Positions 51,701 to 54,997 of a DNA stretch of 54,997 nucleotides are shown piece by piece (within the stretch, counting starts at the first letter, position 1; every line of letters begins with the position of its first letter). The translations under genes were made by a program, and so were the position numbers. The DNA is from Priapulus caudatus (taxonomy: Eukaryota; Priapulida; Priapulimorpha; Priapulimorphida; Priapulidae): the NCBI RefSeq assembly GCF_000485595.1, contig NW_014577224.1:59949-114945 (forward strand), read 5' to 3'. The notes beneath the pieces are model-generated. The model saw nothing but the letters and a program-made list of their open reading frames with translations, did no database searches and had not been told where the DNA came from.

Positions 51701-52310
51701 ATTTTATTTTTATCGGGTGATCGTTCCAAATCAAACATGTTTGATTTTGAACCGATGAGCCGATGAGCCGATGAACCGATGAGCCGATGAGCCGATTTTA
51801 CAAACGATGAAGCGATGAAGCGATGAAGCGATGTAGGTGTGCGGCGGCCTTTAGATGAGATTTCTCTAGCTAAACTTTTCTACTTTTATATGGTAATTAT
51901 TATTCACCCCTGATATAATGCTAAGTGGGAAACTCTCGTACTTTTTTGAAAATAATATCAGTGCGAAGAGTATGAATCGCAAAATGTCGGCTTGTATACG
52001 AAGCACACGAGATAGCTTTGAGAAATTGCGCGTCTACAATATAGCTAGTCAGGTAACTGGATCAATAATTATTCAGCACTATTCCTCAGTCATTATTCTT
52101 ACTTAAACACAAGCACTTATACTGGAACACAAGCACGTACTGACGCACACGAAGCAGCACAACTATGCAATAAATACGCGCATATAAATTATTTACATGT
52201 TGTTCTGACGATCTAGATACTCGCAAAGGAGGGATTCGATGGGTTAGATGACGTCATGAAGCTACTGCCAGGACCGAAATTCTGCAACATCAAAGCTAAA
52301 TCTGTGAAAG
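27826..52310 (+). CDS. VPS33B: VPS33B, Sec1/Munc18 vesicle-trafficking protein (17 exons; 3' end outside window)
   Basis: Exons: 27826-27918, 31664-31806, 32504-32621, 33120-33260, 33621-33725, 35072-35165, 36397-36474, 37101-37174, 38715-38801, 39293-39386, 39909-39983, 40432-40496, 43784-43885, 46501-46582, 46978-47099, 51449-51547 and 52229-52310. All junctions are GT-AG and in frame, giving 551 codons plus one base; known VPS33B is about 617 residues, so one or two exons lie to the right. Diagnostic stretches are LPDLQIFRQLSRDQL (residues about 10-25), LLKQHGVDKIFKFEGKP, FLPLDSDLLSLEMPGFF, GHLVLIDRDVDYITPL, SQLTYEGLLDEIFGI, RHFSGVFNFLSTKAKEL, YIEEAINRQYPLMQSLRLLC and DMSYVFSGAFTPITCRLVE. 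The N-terminus and SLLDTSQIKENIAYIEE favour VPS33B over VPS33A. It pairs with VIPAS39 in late-endosome and secretory-granule tethering. Exons 16 and 17 also exist as damaged copies at 48064 and 48961. Introns hold many mobile elements. Confidence 0.92.
28425..29410. mobile_element. Large foldback element in VPS33B intron 1
   Basis: The arms of about 430 bp (28425-28857, 28987-29410) are inverted copies. Outer ends read CACAGGAACTTGGAACGTCTC and GTTCCAAGTGCCTGTG. Several blocks match the 9674-11263 element, such as the CAGCACGAATACACATCCAAC stretch and the GCGAATTT/CTTTCCTACCTGCT region. The 130-bp loop is GC-rich and includes a perfect CRE-type TGACGTCA at 28890-28897. A G-run and CAGTGGCGTAGACAGG precede it, hinting that it sits inside another element. 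Confidence 0.75.
29500..30965. repeat. Mosaic of G/C-run-rich repeat remnants, VPS33B intron 1
   Basis: Several repeat ends are visible: GGGGGCGGAGCCCCC at about 29575-29590, AGTGGCGGATCCAG at about 29757-29771, CTATCTACGCCCCTG near 30880-30895, and many poly-G/poly-C runs of 8 to 10. These are ends typical of hAT-like MITEs, but full boundaries could not be paired. Confidence 0.5.
30966..31211. mobile_element. Probable hAT-like MITE with TCTACGCCCCTG end
   Basis: The right end reads CCCGCTATCTACGCCCCTG and the left end begins near CAGGCACCGCGGAAC. The interior is rich in CCCCC/GGGGG. No target duplication was seen, so the left boundary is tentative. Confidence 0.45.
32767..32782 (+). promoter_or_regulatory. 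CTCF-like motif in VPS33B intron 3
   Basis: TCACCAGGTGGCGCTA is a strong match to the CTCF core, including the trailing GCGCTA. It is a sequence match only. Confidence 0.35.
33391..33428. repeat. Hairpin, ATCARGAGY family, VPS33B intron 4
   Basis: TATCAGGAGTCTATCAAT pairs with ATTGATAGACTCGTGATA, with one mismatch and no loop. Confidence 0.75.
34215..34474. mobile_element. Mutator-like MITE, copy 3, with (CCCTAA)4 core, VPS33B intron 5
   Basis: The ends GCTGAGAGGGTCTATG and CATAGACCCTATGAGC have long inverted repeats carrying CCCCCAGGGTACTGCCGGAA. The identical 9-mer GTAAATATC lies on both sides (34206-34214, 34475-34483), a clean Mutator-type target duplication. The core includes four CCCTAA units. 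Confidence 0.88.
35459..36220. mobile_element. Long palindromic element, ATCARGAGY ends, VPS33B intron 6
   Basis: Arms of about 325 bp (35459-35782 and 35894-36220) are near-perfect inverted copies that start ATCAGGAGTAGATAATAGGG and end with its complement. The roughly 110-bp loop contains repeated ACCGGCATACAGC/ACATACC motifs. The open frames across it read the same sequence on both strands and are palindrome artefacts. The termini link it to the short hairpins of the window. Confidence 0.8.
36735..36965 (+). repeat. tRNA-derived SINE-like sequence, VPS33B intron 7
   Basis: GGTAGCAGTGGGGTAGTGGATAG resembles a tRNA D-arm/A-box region, and GGCTTTAAGTCCC about 45 bases later resembles a decayed B-box. 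The tail continues about 160 bp and ends at a (GA)n tract (about 36978-37008). No intact tRNA fold was found. Confidence 0.45.
37553..37776. mobile_element. Second inverted-repeat family with telomere-like core, VPS33B intron 8
   Basis: The ends GGGGTCGTTGTCGTATCAGG and CCTGATACGACAACGACCCC are exact complements and lead into AGTAC/TGTAC-rich arms. The middle (about 37646-37684) is a run of GGGTTA units with a few changes. The 13-mer CTCTACTTCTGCA lies just outside on both sides (37537-37549, 37782-37794). Its ends are unrelated to the 18.3/34.2 kb family. Confidence 0.8.
38086..38435. repeat. (GA)n microsatellite, VPS33B intron 8
   Basis: About 350 bp of GA repeats with scattered changes make a long one-strand purine tract that ends 280 bp before exon 9. 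Frames through it encode Arg/Glu or Ser/Leu repeats only. Confidence 0.95.
40591..40655. repeat. (TA)n microsatellite, VPS33B intron 12
   Basis: A nearly pure TA run. Confidence 0.9.
41285..41560. repeat. (TA)-rich tract enclosing an ATCARGAGY hairpin
   Basis: TA/TAA repeats surround a palindrome at about 41402-41491. Its arms are ATCAAGAGTAGATAATAACA and TGTTATTATCTACTCTGATAT, and its centre is an ACACACA/TGTGTGT self-complementary stretch. A lone half motif, CTCCTGATATA, follows at about 41543. Confidence 0.8.
41590..42360. other. VPS33B intron 12 interior, no recognised feature
   Basis: Mixed-composition intron sequence, with a poly-G run at about 42231-42240. No exon is expected here, because exons 12 and 13 join in frame. 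Confidence 0.5.
42644..42770. repeat. ATCARGAGY hairpin followed by (TA)n
   Basis: ATCAAGAGTGGATAACA (from 42644) pairs with the right arm ending at 42687, CTCTTGAT. Long TA runs follow to about 42768, with a TA run also on the left. Confidence 0.8.
42954..43216. mobile_element. Probable hAT-like MITE with poly-G/poly-C subterminal runs
   Basis: The left end is CAGGGCCATAGCCTTCGGGG and the right end CCTAGGAATTTGCTCAGCCTACAGCCCTA. The ends are imperfectly complementary, and CCCCCCTAGAATTTGG recurs as CCCCCCCTAGGAATTTG. No target duplication was identified. Confidence 0.45.
44797..44828. other. Assembly gap (32 N)
   Basis: A run of N in VPS33B intron 13. Immediately to the right are TATATATTTATATAATATAG and an ACTCCTGATAAT half motif of the ATCARGAGY hairpin family, so the missing bases are probably the other hairpin arm and TA repeat. 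Confidence 0.98.
45193..45435. mobile_element. Palindromic element rich in GCAACT/AGTCGC motifs
   Basis: The left end AGGGGGGCTTATGTCGTGCTT is mirrored by GCCCGACATAAGCCTCCCTTT, with arms of about 50 bp. The interior repeats GCAACT, AGTTGC, AGTCGC and GCGACT in both orientations. Confidence 0.7.
45447..45778. mobile_element. Second palindromic element next to the first, related motif content
   Basis: The left end AAGCCGAGCGCAGACCTGCG pairs with CGCAGGTCTGTGCTAGGCTT on the right. The interior again has CAACTCGTCGC, GCGACGAG and GCAATTCTAGA in inverted arrangement. It follows the previous element by only about 11 bases. Confidence 0.65.
47429..47862. mobile_element. hAT-like MITE, right end degraded; clean right end at 51280
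   Basis: It starts CATGGGCGTAAATCC right after ATTACATT (47421-47428). A noisy right end (CATACGCCCCGCTTGCATTAC) occurs near 47844-47862. The clean right end GGATTTACGCCCCTG ends at 51280 and is followed by the same octamer ATTACATT (51281-51288), an exact 8-bp target duplication. The two halves of this element thus border the duplicated segment and argue that it is one insertion split by misassembly. Confidence 0.75.
48064..48165 (+). pseudogene. Damaged copy of VPS33B exon 16
   Basis: It aligns with 51449-51547 (GCAACGGACAT, CCAATCACATGCA and CTTGTAGAGAAGGTACGA are shared) but has several single-base insertions and deletions that break the frame, and the acceptor is lost. It is probably a sequencing or assembly artefact rather than a true pseudo-exon. 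Confidence 0.7.
48961..49067 (+). pseudogene. Damaged copy of VPS33B exon 17
   Basis: It follows GATCTAGATACTCGCAAAGGA, as the intact exon does, but is lengthened from 82 to about 107 bases by scattered insertions, so the frame is lost. Confidence 0.7.
49889..50115. repeat. GT/GC compound microsatellite in copy A
   Basis: (GT)n with GCGC and GTGAGCGCG units. It corresponds to 52745-53095 in copy B. Confidence 0.9.
51605..51852. mobile_element. MITE with AAAGGCCGCCGCACACC ends and internal minisatellite
   Basis: The left end AAAGGCCGCCGCACACC pairs with GGTGTGCGGCGGCCTTT on the right. The interior has ATCGGCC/GGCCGAT motifs, about six GATGAGCC/GATGAACC units and four GATGAAGC units. It sits in VPS33B intron 16. 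A degraded version is seen at about 48225-48503 in copy A. Its end pattern matches the nested MITE at 16144. Confidence 0.8.
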
Positions 52311-52340
52311 GTATTTACACGTTTGTTCTGTTATAACTTG

Positions 52341-52462
52341 TAGTTAGTTAATGAATTTGTTAATGAATTAGTAAGTAAGTTAGCTAGTTTGGTAGTTAGT
52401 TATATAATTAGCTGTTTAGTTAGTTAGTTAGTTAGTTAGTTAATTACTTACTTAGTTAGTTA
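52341..52462. repeat. (GTTA)n tetranucleotide repeat
   Basis: Imperfect TAGT/TTAG units, purest at about 52418-52445. Confidence 0.9.
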
Positions 52463-52744
52463 CATTGCCACATTTATCATGTTACAAATGCACCCTGCAA
52501 ATACATGGTATGTGTTATGTGAAGGTAACAAGATATAGTGAGTGTGTAGAGAGCATATGCGACTCCAATTGATCTCCTACTGCGGTTATAGTACTAGGTT
52601 GCAGCTACACTCTGTGAGGCCAAGCTCCTGATAAGTTCCACCAAACCTTTACCATAGCGTTTTTCTCATTTTCATAAATTATGTAACAGTTAAAATCCCC
52701 ATTAATGTTTAATTATCCTAATTTTTCACACCTTGCTGAGACTG

Positions 52745-53095
52745 TAAGTGTGAGTGTGAGTTCGTGCGCCCGCGCCCGCGCGCGCGCGCGCGCGTGTGTG
52801 TGTGTGCGTGCGTGCGTGTGTGTGTGTGTGCGCGCGCGCGCGTGTGTGTATGTGGTGCGTGCGCGCGCGCGTGTGTGTGTGTGCGTGCGTGCGTGTGTGT
52901 GTGTGTGCGCGCGCGCGCGTGTGTGTACTGTGGTGCGTGCGGCGCGCGCCGTGTGTGTGTGTGTTGCGGAGCTGCGGTGTGGAGGCGTGGTCTGTGTGTT
53001 GTCGTGACGCGACAGTGTGTGCTTGTGCGTGTTGGCGCAGTGCGCGTGTATGTGTGCGTGAAGCGGGGTGTGTGCGGGCGCGTCGTGTGTTACAT
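52745..53095. repeat. (GT)n/(GC)n compound microsatellite, possible Z-DNA former
   Basis: Alternating purine-pyrimidine GTGTGT and GCGCGC blocks repeat as a larger unit of about 60 bp. Several Cys/Val/Arg-rich frames cross it and are not genes. Confidence 0.9.
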
Positions 53096-54379
53096 ACTTT
53101 TATACCAACGGACCGTGTGTTTATCGGTGCGTACAGTGCAGTGCCCGACGTTCCGTGGAGAGGTGGCCTGTTAAAGATGTAATTACATTTCACGTTATTG
53201 CTGTTATTGCAATTTAATCAGTCCTTGAACAATTTATTTGTTTAATGAACCGTGTGGTTGCGATGGAATAATCTACATCATTCGAAAATATTGAATGAAG
53301 TAGGATTAGCTGTACTAGTAAGTAGTAACACAGCAACTTTGAGGGTTGCAACATGCTTCATGGCAGCTAGGCATTAGGAATTATTTGTAGTGCAGTGAAC
53401 ATATTTTATTGTCAAGTATATAAGCGGTGACAGTATGGAAGTTTAAGGCCAACTATAGATCTTGCGGAAGAGCACATATATGGTTATTTGTACGTGCTCA
53501 TGCTACAGATCACAAAGCCTATGAAAATATATATTGTTATACGTATTTTTAAATATTGTTCGTGGTATGTGTGGAATCAACCTTCGCCTTAGTTTCAGAT
53601 TAGTCTTATTCTCGGCTAACTTTAGTGTCACACGAGCTCTGTAAGGCACATTTTAAGGAAATGTGAATAACTATGACACTCATTATCTTAAAATTGAACT
53701 TAGATTGATAAGTCTTTTTTGATGTTATAGATGTTTAAGATAATATGAAATGCGTGTTGGATAATGATTTAGGCCCAGCTATGTAAGTCTTTTTTCGGAT
53801 TTAAGCATAGTTATTTATATAAGGTGTGCGTTTTAAAACTAGGGTTTAGCTCATGTTGTCGCTACCACATTCAAAAAGTATCACCCGGCTTGACTTGCTT
53901 TCTGTGTACTAAAGGAACCTGGTTGCTATAGCAGCCAGAACAACTGTGGTAGATTAGGACTGCGCACCAAAGTCATCTGCTGAACTTGGCAATGTTTTCC
54001 AGCATGAATAAGTTGTAATTATGCTTACAGAGACGATGTAGTTCTAACTTCTATTTAGAAGATGTAAATATCCTGAATGGATGTGGTGTTCTCTTGCGAG
54101 AAACAGGGGCAGACGTATGTATATGTTGCCCGGGGCCACCTCCACGTATTGCTCGCAGAATTTACGGTAAGAAAAACACGGAAATGCAAATGGTAATGAG
54201 GCGTAGGTTCCAACCCCTTAAGTCAGGTGTAGTAATAGCAATCTAGGCGAGGACACGTACGGCTAACAAAATCGAATACAGGTTCTCCACCGTGGTCCAA
54301 ATGTAAACTTTAAAAGTCATCCAATTAAGTGGCACACGTGTCTGCCGGTGCATTCTTTACTCAACGCTACGATGCGACT

Positions 54380-54742
54380 GTGATGAGAGAGAGCGGGGGA
54401 GGGAGAGGGGGAGAGAGGGGGAGACAGAGCGAGAGCGAGAGAGAGCGCGCGGGTGCGAGAGAGCCAGAGCGAAGGAGCGAGAGAGATAGAGAGAGAGGGG
54501 GAGGGAGGGAGAGGGGGAGAGAGGGGGAGACATAGCGTGAGCGAGAGAGAGCGCGCGGGAGCGAGGAGAGCGAGAGCGAGGGAGACGAGAAGAGAGAGAG
54601 AGAGAGGGGGAGGGAGATGGGGAGGCAGGGAGAGAGAGGGGAAGAGGAAGAGAGAGCAGAGACGAGAGAGAGATGAGAGAGAGGAGGAAGGAGAGAGAGA
54701 GAGAGAGGGAGAGAGTGAGAGAGAGAAAGAACGCGAGAGAGC

Positions 54743-54774
<32 letters not shown>

Positions 54775-54997
54775 AGAGGAGAGAGAGAAGAGGGGGGATA
54801 GAGGGGAAGAGAGAAAGAGCAGAGAGGGGGAGACAGAGCGAGAGGCAGAGGAGAGCAGCCGCGGCGGAGCGAAGAGAACGAGAGACAGAAGAGAGAGAGA
54901 GAGCGAGCGGAAGAAGCAAAGAGAGAGCGCCGCGGTAGGATAGAGAGAGAGACAGAGACGAAGAAGGAGAGAGGAGGAGAGGGGGAGTGAGAGGAGA
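54380..54997. repeat. (GA)n-rich purine tract to window edge
   Basis: About 620 bp of GA, GGGA and GAGCGAGA units. A block of about 110 bp containing GGGAGAGGGGGAGAGAGGGG and GCGAGAGCGAGAGAGAGCGC occurs twice near 54400 and 54505. No VPS33B exon is visible before the edge. Confidence 0.9.

Larger units (their letters stand above)
51262..54373. repeat. Tandem duplication, copy B (clean left half, noisy right half)
   Basis: It begins with the right end of the hAT-like MITE and contains intact VPS33B exons 16 and 17. After the GT tract it mirrors 50115-51262 with many inserted bases, often G or C, and ends near ACGCTACGA, followed by the GA tract. The same ACGCTACGA ends copy A. Confidence 0.85.

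Noticed and set aside
27826-52310. VPS33A instead of VPS33B
   Set aside because: The N-terminal PDLQIFRQLSRDQL and the SLLDTSQIKENIAYIEE region fit VPS33B; VPS33A has a different N-terminus.
52705-53193. Overlapping Cys/Val/Arg- and His/Thr-rich open frames
   Set aside because: They are translations of the GT/GC microsatellite on both strands; no non-repetitive protein sequence.
54317-54938. Long Ser/Leu- or Arg/Glu-rich open frames of 160-200 codons
   Set aside because: They are produced by the GA/CT tract; stop codons are rare in such repeats. The same holds for 38024-38560.
1-54997. CRISPR arrays, rRNA or intact tRNA genes
   Set aside because: No regularly spaced repeats with unique spacers, no rRNA signature, and no complete tRNA cloverleaf seen on reading both strands.

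Overview
This is nuclear DNA from an intron-rich animal. Three conserved animal genes (NRBF2, RNF103, VPS33B) are split by GT-AG introns. Between them lie microsatellites, palindromic non-autonomous DNA transposons and TTAGGG-type telomere-like repeats. A marine invertebrate would fit the repeat style, but the species cannot be fixed from this sequence. About 4.4 kb of exon sequence sits in 55 kb.

Layout: 1-3000 is simple repeats, small hairpins and one hAT-like MITE. About 3,060-7,900 is a repeat-poor, base-balanced, random-looking stretch with no genes, probably low-quality sequence. 8,000-12,250 holds a (CATTA)n tract, a large foldback element and a small MITE. NRBF2 (+; last two coding exons 12,360-13,480) is followed by an almost complete pogo-like transposon (13,734-16,663) with an intact DDD transposase ORF and a smaller MITE nested inside it. 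Two abutting Mutator-like MITEs with telomere-like cores lie at 18.3-18.7 kb. RNF103 (-; five coding exons, 21,789-27,171) is complete at 731 residues. It is head-to-head with VPS33B (+; 17 coding exons, 27,826-52,310, with the last roughly 55-65 residues off the right edge), and the two start codons are 654 bp apart. VPS33B is stretched over more than 24 kb because its introns hold foldback elements, MITEs, a SINE-like sequence, GA and TA microsatellites and a 32-base N gap.

Functions: NRBF2 belongs to the autophagy-specific PI3-kinase complex, RNF103 is an ER membrane E3 ubiquitin ligase, and VPS33B is a Sec1/Munc18 protein of endolysosomal trafficking. All three act on endomembranes, but nothing here shows that their linkage is functional.

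Most notable signals: (1) a probable false tandem duplication at the 3' part of VPS33B (about 47.85-51.26 kb against 51.26-54.37 kb), in which the noise is concentrated in opposite halves of the two copies; (2) two unrelated inverted-repeat element families that both carry TTAGGG-like arrays in their cores, one with clean 9-bp target duplications; (3) a family of hairpins whose arms begin ATCARGAGY, usually next to TA microsatellites, ranging from about 40 bp to about 760 bp; (4) the RNF103/VPS33B divergent promoter, with a strong CTCF-like motif just upstream of the VPS33B start codon.
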